A stretch of 64,000 nucleotides of DNA, from positions 930,001 to 994,000 of the forward strand of contig NC_009380.1 of NCBI RefSeq assembly GCF_000016425.1, written 5' to 3'. The notes under the pieces were generated by a model. It made no database searches, was not told where the DNA came from, and saw only the letters and a program-made list of their open reading frames with translations. The DNA comes from Salinispora tropica CNB-440 (GTDB lineage: Bacteria > Actinomycetota > Actinomycetes > Mycobacteriales > Micromonosporaceae). Of this stretch, positions 8,148 through 16,497 are shown in pieces. Numbering within the stretch: the first letter of the stretch is position 1; each line of letters opens with the position of its first letter. A program made the position numbers and the translations under genes.

Positions 8148-9356
8148 GTGGTTGACCAGCAGATCATTCCCGGGGAGCGGGTTGAACGGCTTCGTCGGGC
8201 AGCGGGGCTGTCCCGCGAACGCCTCGCTGGTCTCGCGGGTCTCAGCGCGACCACCGTGAAATTCATCGAGAACGGCCGGCGATCGCTGACCTTGCGGGCG
8301 GCGCAGCAACTTGCTCCGCACCTTGGCGTCCGTGACCTCGGCGATCTGTTTGGTCCTCAGGTTTCCATATCCCTGGATGGCCGGCCCAGCCATCCCGCCG
8401 TTGACGACGTCCGTCGGGCGCTTACCGCTTGGCAGGTCACTATTACTGGTGAGCCCGAGTCCACTGACTACCTGCGTGGCGCGATTGACGCTGCCTGGCA
8501 GACGTGGCACACCAGCCGCCACCAGCGTACCGAGGCCGGTCAGTTGCTACCGGGGCTACTGGAGGCGACTCAACGCGCCACCCGGTTGCACCGGGGAGCG
8601 GATCGACGTGTCTCCCTGGCGCTGCTCGCCCAGGCCTACCACCTCGCCCAGGCGTACCTGGCCTGGCATGGTGACCGCGAGCTGTGCTGGCTCGCGGTTG
8701 ACCATGGTATGACCGCTGCCCTGGATGCCGACGACCTGCTGGCAGTTGGGCAGTCCATTTGGTATGCGGCACACCTGCTTCGCGCCACCGGTCGTGGAGA
8801 CGATGCTGTGGAGCGGTTGGGTGAGGCACGTGCGCTGATCGAGCCGCATGTGGCGGACGGCGGTGTCGAGTGGGCGGAAATGCTTGCCGATCTGCATCTT
8901 TGCACCGCACTAACGAAGGCACGAATGGGCGATCAGGGGGCCTGGTCTGACTGGGACACCGCCCGTCAGGTCGTGGAACGGGCACTACCCAGTGGGTTCG
9001 TCGGGCTGCGCACTCGGGTGTCTCGTCCGCTGGTTGACGTCTACGCGGTGATGTGCGCCGTGGACCTGGGCGACCCGGACGAAGCCCGGCGTCGTGCCCA
9101 CACCCTCGACCCGGCATCGATTCCGTCGACCGAACGCCGCGGGCGGCACTATGTGGAGTTGGCCAGATCAGCTGACCTGGAAGGGGCGCGTGAGGCGACG
9201 CTGCATCTGTTGACCAGGGCTGAGGCCACCAGCCCAGAGACTGTGCGGTACTCGCCGGCGGCACAGGACATGCTGGGGCGGCTGGCACGAGAAGCGCCGG
9301 CCTCGGTGCGGGCGGAAGCAATGGATCTTGCCCAACGCATAGGTGTGGTCAACTAG
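8148..9356 (+). CDS. XRE-family HTH regulator with helical-repeat C-terminal domain
   Basis: About 402 residues. An XRE-type helix-turn-helix occupies roughly residues 7-62 (GERVERLRRAAGLSRERLAG followed by LAGLSATTVKFIENGRRSL). The remaining ~330 residues are Ala/Leu/Arg-rich helices resembling TPR-like sensor domains of actinobacterial regulators. GTG 8148 follows GGAGG (8137-8141) at 6 nt. A palindrome lies immediately upstream and a matching one immediately downstream before two small genes, so it probably controls itself and that operon. The signal sensed is unknown. Confidence 0.8.
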   Translation: MVDQQIIPGERVERLRRAAGLSRERLAGLAGLSATTVKFIENGRRSLTLRAAQQLAPHLGVRDLGDLFGPQVSISLDGRPSHPAVDDVRRALTAWQVTITGEPESTDYLRGAIDAAWQTWHTSRHQRTEAGQLLPGLLEATQRATRLHRGADRRVSLALLAQAYHLAQAYLAWHGDRELCWLAVDHGMTAALDADDLLAVGQSIWYAAHLLRATGRGDDAVERLGEARALIEPHVADGGVEWAEMLADLHLCTALTKARMGDQGAWSDWDTARQVVERALPSGFVGLRTRVSRPLVDVYAVMCAVDLGDPDEARRRAHTLDPASIPSTERRGRHYVELARSADLEGAREATLHLLTRAEATSPETVRYSPAAQDMLGRLAREAPASVRAEAMDLAQRIGVVN

Positions 9357-9372
9357 GTACCTCCTGTCACCG

Positions 9373-9387
9373 GGTACGTGATGTACC
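9373..9387. promoter_or_regulatory. Second GGTAC-N5-GTACC palindrome, before the small-protein operon
   Basis: GGTACGTGATGTACC has the same arms and spacer length as 8116-8130, extended to GGGTAC/GTACCC. It lies 117 bases before the first small gene, where the XRE regulator could control it. Confidence 0.6.
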
Positions 9388-9503
9388 CCTCCGGGCGACT
9401 CGGCGCGGCTTACCGTCCTGCCCGGTGGCGGCAGGAGAGTCGTACTGCATAGGGCCGCGACGTTCACGCCTGCCTGCCACGTCCACCGACGAGGGAGGCG
9501 ACC

Positions 9504-9734
9504 GTGACCAAGATCCGCAACGCCTGGCGACGGCTCATTGGCCAGCCGGCACCGGCAGCGCCTGGCATGCGCCGCCGAAAGCGTTGCTCCCCAGGTTTGG
9601 ATGCTCTCGGTCCCGCTACCCGTTATGCGGCGCGGGCGGGCGCCTACTCCCCGCTCTGTGACCAGTCGACCGTGATTTTCGATTCGCGCCCGTTGATGAC
9701 TCCGTTGGCCCGTCAACGGGCCTGCTCCCGGTGA
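9504..9734 (+). CDS. Small basic protein of unknown function
   Basis: A 76-residue, strongly basic protein (starts TKIRNAWRRLIGQP, contains RRRKRCS) with no recognised domain. GTG 9504 has a strong GAGGGAGG (9491-9498) at 5 nt. Its TGA overlaps the ATG of the next gene by one base, so the two are translationally coupled. Situated downstream of the XRE regulator and the second palindrome, it is probably part of the same regulated module. Function unknown. Confidence 0.6.
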   Translation: MTKIRNAWRRLIGQPAPAAPGMRRRKRCSPGLDALGPATRYAARAGAYSPLCDQSTVIFDSRPLMTPLARQRACSR

Positions 9735-9967
9735 TGGCCACGGTCGGCCGGCGGCCAGTGGCGAACGGCCTGTCGGCGGTGCAGCTGCGTAACCGGATGA
9801 TCCTGTCCGCTCGGCGGATCATCGTCGAGCACTGGCCACGCGTTGATCAGTGTCCGGTCTGCGGTTGTGGGTGGCCGTGTAGGCCGACCAGTACCGCCTA
9901 CGACTACCTGACCTCGGTCGGTCAGGGCTGTTGGGTGCCTTCTGCTCGTTCGCGGGCTCGACGGTGA
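9734..9967 (+). CDS. Small Cys-rich protein with CxxCxCxxxC motif
   Basis: A 77-residue protein (78 if GTG 9731 is used) with an N-terminal helical region (LRNRMILSARRIIVEH) and then CPVCGCGWPC, a compact knuckle that could bind zinc or a cluster, or recruit a partner. The ATG shares its A with the previous gene's TGA. Actinobacterial genomes often have short proteins of this kind near XRE regulators, but no function can be stated. Confidence 0.6.
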   Translation: MATVGRRPVANGLSAVQLRNRMILSARRIIVEHWPRVDQCPVCGCGWPCRPTSTAYDYLTSVGQGCWVPSARSRARR

Positions 9968-10038
9968 GTCTGGCCGGCATCGGGTCGTCGCGGCCGGAGG
10001 TGGGTCAAATTCGGGTGCGGGCTCGGCACTGCTCGCCG

Positions 10039-10044
10039 TAGCCT
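10039..10044 (+). promoter_or_regulatory. -10 box for the thrS-like leader transcript
   Basis: TAGCCT ends 6 nt before ATG 10051, the spacing seen for leaderless starts elsewhere in this window. This would place the transcription start at or near the first base of the leader peptide. No clear -35 is visible. Confidence 0.5.
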
Positions 10045-10050
10045 CACCCC

Positions 10051-10104
10051 ATGCATGCTGCGGTACGGAACACGACGCCGGGGAACCCCGGCGTGCCGCA
10101 CTGA
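10051..10104 (+). CDS. Leader peptide with Thr-Thr codons (MHAAVRNTTPGNPGVPH)
   Basis: A 17-codon open frame with consecutive ACG ACG threonine codons at 10072-10077, just before a threonyl-tRNA synthetase-like gene. It is probably translated from a leaderless mRNA. The second Thr codon forms the base of the first hairpin, so a ribosome waiting for charged threonyl-tRNA would sit on that stem. This is the layout of ribosome-mediated transcription attenuation; translation has not been shown. Confidence 0.55.
   Translation: MHAAVRNTTPGNPGVPH
10075..10094 (+). promoter_or_regulatory. Attenuator hairpin 1
   Basis: ACGCCGGGG (10075-10083) pairs with CCCCGGCGT (10086-10094) across AA. The 5' arm contains the second leader Thr codon. 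Its 3' arm CCCCGG could instead pair with CCGGGG in the next hairpin, giving mutually exclusive structures. Confidence 0.55.
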
Positions 10105-10116
10105 CTTCTCCGTCAA

Positions 10117-10148
10117 CGAGGCCCCGGGGCGAACGCCCCGGGGCCTCG
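10117..10148 (+). terminator. Attenuator hairpin 2 (terminator-like)
   Basis: CGAGGCCCCGGGGC and GCCCCGGGGCCTCG form a perfect 14-bp stem with a GAAC loop, 55 bases before the synthetase start. There is no U-run, as is common for actinobacterial terminators. Confidence 0.65.
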
Positions 10149-10203
10149 GTCGCGTTCCGGGTACCGATCGCTCCGACGGCCGTACCCGAATCGGGAGCGC
10201 GAC

Positions 10204-11421
10204 ATGATCGACCACCGTAGGCTCGGCCGGGATCTGGGCCTGTTCACCTCCGACCCGCTCGCCGGTGCGGGGCTGCCGCTCTGGCTGCCGGCCGGGGCGG
10301 CGGCCCGGCACGCCGTCGAGGAGTATCTCCGCGACCTTGAACGCCAGGCCGGCTACCAGCACGTCGTCACCCCGCCACTCGGTCGGCGGGAACTCTTCGA
10401 ACGCTCCGGGCATCTTGACCACTTCGCCGAGGAGATGTTCCCACCGATGCGGCTGTCGGCCGACGACGAACTCGTGCTCCGCCCGTCGCTCTGCCCACAC
10501 CACGCGTTGGTCTACCGGTGCCGGGGACGATCCTGGCGGGACCTGCCACTGCGGATCGCCGAGATGGGCGGCATGTACCGGGCCGAGCGCTCCGGTGTGC
10601 TGGGCGGGCTGGCCCGGGTGCGGGCGATCTCGCTCAACGACGCCCACAACTTCTGCGCCCTGGAGCAGGTCGGGGCGGAGGTAGCGGAGATCCTTCGGCT
10701 GATCCGCGTGGCACACGCCGCCCTCGGCGTACGGCCGGCGGGTTTTCGCCTGTCGCTGCGGGGTTCGGGTCAGCGCTACGTCGGTGAAGAGGACGACTGG
10801 GCGCGGGCCGAGGAGTTGCTCCGCGCCGCGCTCGACGGGGTGGAGTACACCGAGGACGTCGGTGCGGCGGCCTTCTACGGACCGAAGATCGACATCCAGG
10901 TGGAGGACGCCGCCGGTCGGGAGTGGACGCTCTCCACCGTCCAGCTCGACTTCGACAAGCCGGAGCGGTTCGATCTGTCGTACATCGACTCCGGTGGTGC
11001 CCGGCGCCGGCCGGTGCTGGTGCACCGCAGTCTCGTCGGGAGCATGGAGCGGCTGTTCAGCTACCTGATCGAGGTGCACGAGGGGGCTTTCCCCGTCTGG
11101 TACGCGCCGGTTCAGCTGGTGGTCCTGCCGGTCGCCGCCGCGCAGGACGGCGCGGCTGACGAGGTCGTCGCCGCAGCGCGGGCGGCCGGACTGCGGGCCG
11201 AGGTGGACCGAAGCGGGTCGCTGGGCGGGCGTATCCGCGACGCGGCGCAGGCCCGGATTCCGTACGTCGCGGTGGTCGGCCCGCGAGAGGCCGCGGCCGG
11301 ACACGTGTTGCTGCGGCTGCGGGATGGCCAGCACCTGGCTCCGCTGCCGGCCGCCGATGCCCTCGCCCTGGTTGCCCGGGTCGTCGCGACCCGCTCGCCG
11401 AAGCTCCTTCCGCCGGGCTGA
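10204..11421 (+). CDS. Threonyl-tRNA synthetase paralogue lacking TGS and editing domains
   Basis: A 405-residue class II synthetase corresponding only to the catalytic core and C-terminal anticodon-binding domain; usual bacterial ThrRS has about 640 residues. The zinc ligands are retained as Cys97 (SLCPHH), His148 (NDAHNFC) and His274 (VLVHRS), with the same 51- and 126-residue spacing as Cys334/His385/His511 of E. coli ThrRS. Motif 2 (RAERSGVLGGLARVR) and motif 3 (VGSMERL) are present, so aminoacylation is plausible but proofreading against serine would be missing. GGGAG precedes ATG 10204. Probably a second copy; possible backup or inhibitor-resistant enzyme (inference). Confidence 0.85.
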   Translation: MIDHRRLGRDLGLFTSDPLAGAGLPLWLPAGAAARHAVEEYLRDLERQAGYQHVVTPPLGRRELFERSGHLDHFAEEMFPPMRLSADDELVLRPSLCPHHALVYRCRGRSWRDLPLRIAEMGGMYRAERSGVLGGLARVRAISLNDAHNFCALEQVGAEVAEILRLIRVAHAALGVRPAGFRLSLRGSGQRYVGEEDDWARAEELLRAALDGVEYTEDVGAAAFYGPKIDIQVEDAAGREWTLSTVQLDFDKPERFDLSYIDSGGARRRPVLVHRSLVGSMERLFSYLIEVHEGAFPVWYAPVQLVVLPVAAAQDGAADEVVAAARAAGLRAEVDRSGSLGGRIRDAAQARIPYVAVVGPREAAAGHVLLRLRDGQHLAPLPAADALALVARVVATRSPKLLPPG

Positions 11422-11437
11422 GCGGCCGGCCGATGAT

Positions 11438-11471
11438 CGCCGGTAACCCGGGGTGACCCGGGTTACCGGCG
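11438..11471. terminator. Strong terminator between thrS-like gene and ABC operon
   Basis: CGCCGGTAACCCGGG (11438-11452) and its exact complement (11457-11471) form a 15-bp stem with a GTGA loop. It sits between convergent genes and can serve both strands. Confidence 0.85.
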
Positions 11472-11549
11472 GGATTCGGCCTTGGCGACCCGACGGAATC
11501 CTGGAGTTACTGGGCCGTCCGCGGCCTCGACCCGGCGCCCCTCCGGCGG

Positions 11550-13568
11550 CTACGGAGCCGGGACCGGCTCGGACTCGGTCGGTCGGCCCTGCGTGAACTG
11601 GGATCGGTGCAGGCCGGCGTACGGGCCGTCGGCCGCGAGCAGTTCGTCGTGGCTGCCCTGTTCGACGATGCGTCCGTCCACCATCATCAGGATCAGGTCG
11701 GCGTCGCGGATGGTGGAGAGGCGATGTGCGATCACGAAGCTGGTGCGGTCGGATCGCAGTGCCGCCATCGCCCGTTGGAGCAGCACCTCGGTCCGGGTGT
11801 CCACGGAGCTGGTGGCCTCGTCGAGGATCAGCAGCGACGGCTCGGCGAGGAAGGCGCGGGCGATGGTGATGAGCTGCCGCTCGCCAGCGCTGATGTTGCT
11901 CCCCTCCTCGTCGATCACGGTGTCGTAGCCATCGGGCAGGCTGCGTACGAATCGGTCCACGAAGGTCGCCCGGGCCGCCGCCAGGATCTCCTCCTCGGTG
12001 GCGTCGGGTCGGCCGTAGGCGATGTTCTCTCGGATGGTGCCGGTGAACAGCCAGGTGTCCTGGAGCACCATGCCGATCCGGCCGCGCAGGTCGTCCCGGC
12101 GCAGCCCGGTGATGTCCACTCCGTCGAGGGTGATCCGACCGGCGTTCAGCTCGTAGAAGCGCAGCACCAGGTTGACCAGCGTGGTCTTGCCGGCCCCGGT
12201 CGGCCCGACGATCGCCACCGTCTGGCCGGGTTCGGCGGTCAGCGACAGGTTCTCGATCAACGGCTTGTCCGGGGTGTACCGGAAGGAGACGTGCTCGAAC
12301 GCGACCCGTCCGCGGGGTGCGGTAAGTCGGGCCGGGACGGCCGGTTCCGGAGTCTGCTCCTCGGCGTCGAGCACCGCGAAGACCCGCTCGGCGGAGGCGA
12401 CCCCGGACTGGAGCAGGTTCATCATCGCGGCGAGCTGGGTGAGCGGCTGGGTGAACTGGCGGGAGTACTGGATGAAGGCCTGCACGTCGCCGAGGGTCAT
12501 CGTGCCCGATGCGACCCGGAGCCCGCCGACCACGGCGATCGCCACGTAGCTCAGGTTCCCGATGAACATCATCGCCGGCATGATGATTCCGGAGATGAAC
12601 TGCGCCCCGAAGCTGGCCTGGAACAGCTCCTCGTTCTTGGCCGCGAAGGAGGTTTGCACGGCCCGCTGTCGGCCGAAAGCCTTGACCAACTCGTGGCCGG
12701 TGAAGGCCTCCTCGATCTGGCCGTTGAGCTCAGCGGTGTGCGTCCACTGGGCGACGAACCTCGGCTGGGACCGCTTCGCGATCTGCTGGGTGACGAGGAC
12801 CGACAGGGGTACCGCCACCAGTGCGATCAGGGCCAAGACCGGCGAGATCCAGAACATCATGGCGAGCACCCCGACCACGGTGAGCAGCCCGGTGAGCAGT
12901 TGGCTCAGGGTCTGCTGCAGGCTGATCGAGATGTTATCGATGTCGTTGGTGACCCGGCTGAGCAACTCGCCCCGGGGCTGTCGGTCGAAGTAGGGCAGGG
13001 GCAGCCGGTTCAGCTTGGCCGCCACGTCTTCCCGTAGCCGGTGCACGGTCCGCTGCACCATCCCGGTGAGCAGCCAACCCTGCGCCCAGATGAGCAGGGA
13101 CGCCGCGACATAGAGGGCGAGCGCCAGCAGCAGCACCCGGGCCAACGCGGCGGAGTCGATTCCGGTGCCGGGAACCACGCCCATCCGGGTGATGATGTCG
13201 GCGAAGCTGTCGTTGCCCGCCGCGCGGGCCGCCGCGGCGGCGGCCTCCGTCGTCGTGCCGGGTTCGAGCTGTCTCCCCAACACCCCGGCGAAGATCAGGT
13301 CGGTGGCGTGGCCGAGCACTCTCGGGCCGATGACGTTCAGGCCGACACCGAGCACCGCCAGGGCGACTACCCCGATCAGTGGGAGGCGGTGCGGGCGTAG
13401 CCGGCCGAGGAGGCGCCGAGCCGACGGCCCGAAGGACATCGACCGTTCGGCCGGCATACCGGGCCCCGGCCAGGACGGCCCGCTGCCGCGTTGGCCGCCG
13501 GACGGTAGCCGCTGAGGCGTGGGCTCCTCGCCGGGTTGGTTCTTCTTCGGTACGGCTGGAGCGCTCAT
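11550..13568 (-). CDS. ABC exporter half-transporter, subunit with catalytic Walker B
   Basis: A 672-residue fused membrane/ATPase half-transporter of the MsbA/TmrAB type: Pro/Gly-rich cytoplasmic N-terminus (1-60), six membrane helices (about 60-390), ATPase domain with Walker [10 protein letters not shown] (455-463), Walker B ILDEATSS (Glu584) and H-loop His615. The signature is degenerate, ISAGE (559-563) instead of LSGGQ. It complements the partner subunit: Glu here plus LSGGQ there make the one competent site. Its ATG overlaps the partner's stop (ATGA). Substrate unknown; drug, lipid or peptide export are options. Confidence 0.9.
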   Translation of the reverse strand: MSAPAVPKKNQPGEEPTPQRLPSGGQRGSGPSWPGPGMPAERSMSFGPSARRLLGRLRPHRLPLIGVVALAVLGVGLNVIGPRVLGHATDLIFAGVLGRQLEPGTTTEAAAAAARAAGNDSFADIITRMGVVPGTGIDSAALARVLLLALALYVAASLLIWAQGWLLTGMVQRTVHRLREDVAAKLNRLPLPYFDRQPRGELLSRVTNDIDNISISLQQTLSQLLTGLLTVVGVLAMMFWISPVLALIALVAVPLSVLVTQQIAKRSQPRFVAQWTHTAELNGQIEEAFTGHELVKAFGRQRAVQTSFAAKNEELFQASFGAQFISGIIMPAMMFIGNLSYVAIAVVGGLRVASGTMTLGDVQAFIQYSRQFTQPLTQLAAMMNLLQSGVASAERVFAVLDAEEQTPEPAVPARLTAPRGRVAFEHVSFRYTPDKPLIENLSLTAEPGQTVAIVGPTGAGKTTLVNLVLRFYELNAGRITLDGVDITGLRRDDLRGRIGMVLQDTWLFTGTIRENIAYGRPDATEEEILAAARATFVDRFVRSLPDGYDTVIDEEGSNISAGERQLITIARAFLAEPSLLILDEATSSVDTRTEVLLQRAMAALRSDRTSFVIAHRLSTIRDADLILMMVDGRIVEQGSHDELLAADGPYAGLHRSQFTQGRPTESEPVPAP

Positions 13569-15298
13569 GCCGTCACCCCCGTGCTCTGCTGTGATGCGAC
13601 GATCTCCGCGTACGTGGGGCAGGTCGTCAGTAGCTCGGCGTGCTGGCCGATCCCCACGACGCCCCCGTTCTCCAGCACCACGATCCGGTCGGCGTCTGCC
13701 ACGGTGGCGACCCGCTGCGCCACGACCACCACCGCCGCGTCGGCGGTGACTGGGCGCAGTGCCGCCCGCAGCCGCGCGTCGGTACCGAGGTCAAGGGCGG
13801 AGAAGGAGTCGTCGAAGAGGTAAATCTCTGGTCGGCGCACCAGCGCCCGGGCGATGGCCAGCCGCTGCCGCTGCCCGCCGGAGAGGTTGGTGCCACCCTG
13901 CGCTACGGGTGCGTCCAGCCCGTCCGGCATCGCCGCGACGAAGTCGCGTGCCTGTGCCACCTCCAGCGCCGCCCACAGCTCGGCCTCGGTCGCGTCCGGG
14001 TTGCCGTGTCGCAGGTTGCTGGCGATCGTGCCGGTGAACAGGTACGGGCGCTGTGGCACCAGCCCGATTCGCTGCCACAGCGCCTCCGGTGCGAGCTCCC
14101 GGACATTGACCCCGTCCACCAGCACCGCACCGGAGGTAACGTCGATCAACCGTGAGATCAGGGCGAGCAGGGTGCTCTTGCCGGCGCCGGTGCTGCCGAT
14201 GATCGCGGTGGTCGTGCCCGGGGTCACCCGGAACGACACGTCCCGCAGCACCGGTTCGGCCGCGCCCGGGTACTGGAACCGCACCGTGCGCAGCTCCACC
14301 TCAGCTCGGCCGGGCGGTGCGGTGACCGGCTCCGGTGGGGGCGTGACCGAGGTCTCGGTCGCCAGCACCTCGCCGATGCGCTCGGCGCAAACCGCCGCCC
14401 TCGGCACCATCATCAGCATGAACGTGGCCATCATGACCGCCATCAGGATCTGCATCAGGTACTGGAGGAAGGCGGTGAGGGAGCCGACCTCGATGGCGCC
14501 GGCGTCCACCCGTCCGGCCCCGAACCAGAGCACCGCGACGCTGGAGACGTTGAGGACCAGCATCACGATCGGGAAGACCAGTGCTGCCAGTCGGCCGGTG
14601 TGTAGGGCGGTCGCGGTCAGGTCGGTGTTGGCGGCGGCGAAGCGGCGGGTCTCGTACGGTTCCCGAACGAACGCCCGGACCACGCGGATGCCACTGATCT
14701 GCTCGCGGAGAACCCGGTTAACCGCGTCGATGCGGGTCTGCATGAGTCGGAATCCGGGCACCATCCGCCGGATCACCTGGCCCAGGCCGAGGGCCAGGAC
14801 TGGGACGCTGACCAGCAGCAGCCAGGAGAGCCCGAGGTCTTCGCGGAGCGCCATCACCACCCCGCCGACGCTCATGATCGGCGCGGCGACCAGCATCGTG
14901 CAGCTCATCAGCACCAGCATCTGCACCTGCTGCACGTCGTTGGTGTTGCGAGTGATCAGTGATGGTGCGCCGAAGTGGGCGACCTCCCGCGCGGAGAAGC
15001 TGTTGACGTGGGCGAAGAGCGCCGCGCGGACATCCCGGCCGTACGCCATCGCGGTGCGGGCGCCCAGGTAGACGGCGGCGATCGAGCAGACGATCTGCAC
15101 CAGGCTGACGACGAGCATCCAGGCCCCGGTGCGCACGATGAAGCCGGTGTCGCCGCGGGCCACCCCAAGGTCGATGATGTCGGCGTTGAGGCTCGGCAGG
15201 TAGAGCGAGGCGATGGTGCCGACGAACTGGAGGACGACCACGGCCGCCAGCGGGCGGTGGTAAGGGCGTAGGTAGGTGCGGAGCAGTTGGATCAGCAA
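13565..15298 (-). CDS. ABC exporter half-transporter, subunit with degenerate ATP site
   Basis: A 577-residue MsbA-type half-transporter, first gene of the pair. Six membrane helices occupy roughly residues 15-305. The ATPase has Walker [10 protein letters not shown] (368-376) and a canonical LSGGQ (472-476), but Asp497 replaces the catalytic Glu ([11 protein letters not shown]) and Gln528 replaces the switch His (VVAQRVAT). This is the pattern of heterodimeric exporters with one non-hydrolysing site. The start appears to be TTG 15298 with GGAGAA about 6 nt upstream. Its stop overlaps the next gene by 4 nt. Confidence 0.9.
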   Translation of the reverse strand: MLIQLLRTYLRPYHRPLAAVVVLQFVGTIASLYLPSLNADIIDLGVARGDTGFIVRTGAWMLVVSLVQIVCSIAAVYLGARTAMAYGRDVRAALFAHVNSFSAREVAHFGAPSLITRNTNDVQQVQMLVLMSCTMLVAAPIMSVGGVVMALREDLGLSWLLLVSVPVLALGLGQVIRRMVPGFRLMQTRIDAVNRVLREQISGIRVVRAFVREPYETRRFAAANTDLTATALHTGRLAALVFPIVMLVLNVSSVAVLWFGAGRVDAGAIEVGSLTAFLQYLMQILMAVMMATFMLMMVPRAAVCAERIGEVLATETSVTPPPEPVTAPPGRAEVELRTVRFQYPGAAEPVLRDVSFRVTPGTTTAIIGSTGAGKSTLLALISRLIDVTSGAVLVDGVNVRELAPEALWQRIGLVPQRPYLFTGTIASNLRHGNPDATEAELWAALEVAQARDFVAAMPDGLDAPVAQGGTNLSGGQRQRLAIARALVRRPEIYLFDDSFSALDLGTDARLRAALRPVTADAAVVVVAQRVATVADADRIVVLENGGVVGIGQHAELLTTCPTYAEIVASQQSTGVTA

Positions 15299-15403
15299 GT
15301 GGGTTCTCCGGGAGATTCGCCCTGGCTAGCCGGGCGATCAGCGCCCGAGCGGTGCGTTCTGGCGGTGGAGCACGTACACCCGGGCAGGCTAGCTCTCGGA
15401 TGT

Positions 15404-15850
15404 TCAGGATCCAAGCGAAATCGCGACCGCTGCGGCGACGAACGTTGCCTGCATCGCGGTACGGGCGGGCAGCGGGGTGACTGGGCGGCCGGCCAGGGTG
15501 AGCTTCCGCCGTGCCCCCGACACGTTCGCCGGGAACATGGCGAGCATCAGGACGGCCAGCCCGGCGGCGGCCCACCGAGCGGTGGCGGGAGCGAGTAGCG
15601 CCGCCGCGCCGAGCAACTCCAGCACTCCGGTGAGGGTTACCAGGAACTGGGGGTGGGGCAGCCGTGGTGGCACCAGCGCGACGAGGCCGGACCGGCGCCG
15701 GGCGCTGAAGTGCGCCAGTCCGGTGACCGTGAGCATCAGGGCGAGTCCCACCCGCAGGGCGGGGTGCCAGCCGTCGAGCGCGCCCACCCCGGCCAGGCCG
15801 GCCAGCCGGGCCAACCCGGTGCCGGCCCCCAGTGTGATCAGTGGAACCAT
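15404..15850 (-). CDS. DoxX-like small membrane protein
   Basis: About 148 residues with four hydrophobic helices (ALRVGLALMLTVTGLAHF, LVTLTGVLELLGAAALLAPA, AAGLAVLMLAMFPANV, and a C-terminal one), as in the DoxX/DoxD-like family. Function is poorly defined; relatives are linked to membrane redox stress. ATG 15850 is chosen because GGAGG (15860-15856) lies 5 nt upstream. It is divergent from a TetR-family gene with two operator-like palindromes between them, so it is likely a target of that repressor. Confidence 0.8.
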   Translation of the reverse strand: MVPLITLGAGTGLARLAGLAGVGALDGWHPALRVGLALMLTVTGLAHFSARRRSGLVALVPPRLPHPQFLVTLTGVLELLGAAALLAPATARWAAAGLAVLMLAMFPANVSGARRKLTLAGRPVTPLPARTAMQATFVAAAVAISLGS

Positions 15851-15867
15851 CGGAACCTCCAGCGAGA

Positions 15868-15884
15868 TCTTGTCGGCGACAAGA
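15868..15884. promoter_or_regulatory. TetR operator 1 (TCTTGTC-N3-GACAAGA)
   Basis: TCTTGTCGGCGACAAGA is a perfect 17-bp palindrome just upstream of the DoxX-like gene, centred 34 bp from operator 2. Confidence 0.75.
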
Positions 15885-15900
15885 CTGCCTCGGTTCGAGG

Positions 15901-15919
15901 ATCTTGTCAACGGCAAGAT
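15901..15919. promoter_or_regulatory. TetR operator 2
   Basis: ATCTTGTCAACGGCAAGAT repeats the operator 1 pattern with one arm mismatch and shares a base with the tetR -10 box. Confidence 0.75.
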
Positions 15920-15924
15920 ATGCT
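15919..15924 (+). promoter_or_regulatory. -10 box of leaderless tetR promoter
   Basis: TATGCT ends 6 nt before ATG 15931. Operator 2 abuts it, so repressor binding would block the promoter. Confidence 0.6.
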
Positions 15925-15930
15925 CCATGG

Positions 15931-16497
15931 ATGACCGGCACACGTGGCTACCATCACGGCGATCTCCGGCGGGTCCTGCTCGCCGCCGCCGCGGTGGCGA
16001 TCGAGGAGTCCGGGCCCGCCGCACTGAGCCTGCGCGACCTCGCCCGCCGAGCGGGTGTCTCGCACGCGGCGCCCGCCCATCACTTCGGCGACAAGCCAGG
16101 GTTGCTCACCGCGCTCGCGGTCGAGGGCTTCAACCTGCTCGCCCAGGACCTGAGTGGAGTCGACGGCCTGTTGGAGATGGGGGTGGCCTACGTGGACTTC
16201 GCCGTCCGGCGTCGGGCGCACTTCGAGGTGATGTTCCGCCCCGACCTCTACCGCGCCGACGCGCCGGAGCTGGTGGAGGCCCGAAAGCGGTCGAGAGCCT
16301 TCCTGCGCTCGGCGGTGGTCGACCTGCCGTCGGGGCCCGGTGCGGCAGACTCCGCCACCCGGGACACCCTCGCCGCCTGGTCCATCGTGCACGGCTTCGC
16401 CACGCTCTGGAATGCAGGTGCGTTGCCGGACGAGGCGGGAAAGGACCCGCGGGAGGCCGCCCGCACCGTCATTCGTCGGCTCTTCGAGCCCTGCTGA
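15931..16497 (+). CDS. TetR/AcrR-family transcriptional regulator
   Basis: About 188 residues. The N-terminal HTH reads AALSLRDLARRAGVSHAAPA followed by HHFGDKPGLL, a standard TetR DNA-binding domain; the C-terminal helical part would bind an unknown ligand. ATG 15931 is preferred because a leaderless -10 lies 6 nt upstream and the longer frame would translate the operators. It likely represses itself and the divergent DoxX-like gene. Its 3' end overlaps the convergent MarR gene by 29 bases. Confidence 0.85.
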   Translation: MTGTRGYHHGDLRRVLLAAAAVAIEESGPAALSLRDLARRAGVSHAAPAHHFGDKPGLLTALAVEGFNLLAQDLSGVDGLLEMGVAYVDFAVRRRAHFEVMFRPDLYRADAPELVEARKRSRAFLRSAVVDLPSGPGAADSATRDTLAAWSIVHGFATLWNAGALPDEAGKDPREAARTVIRRLFEPC

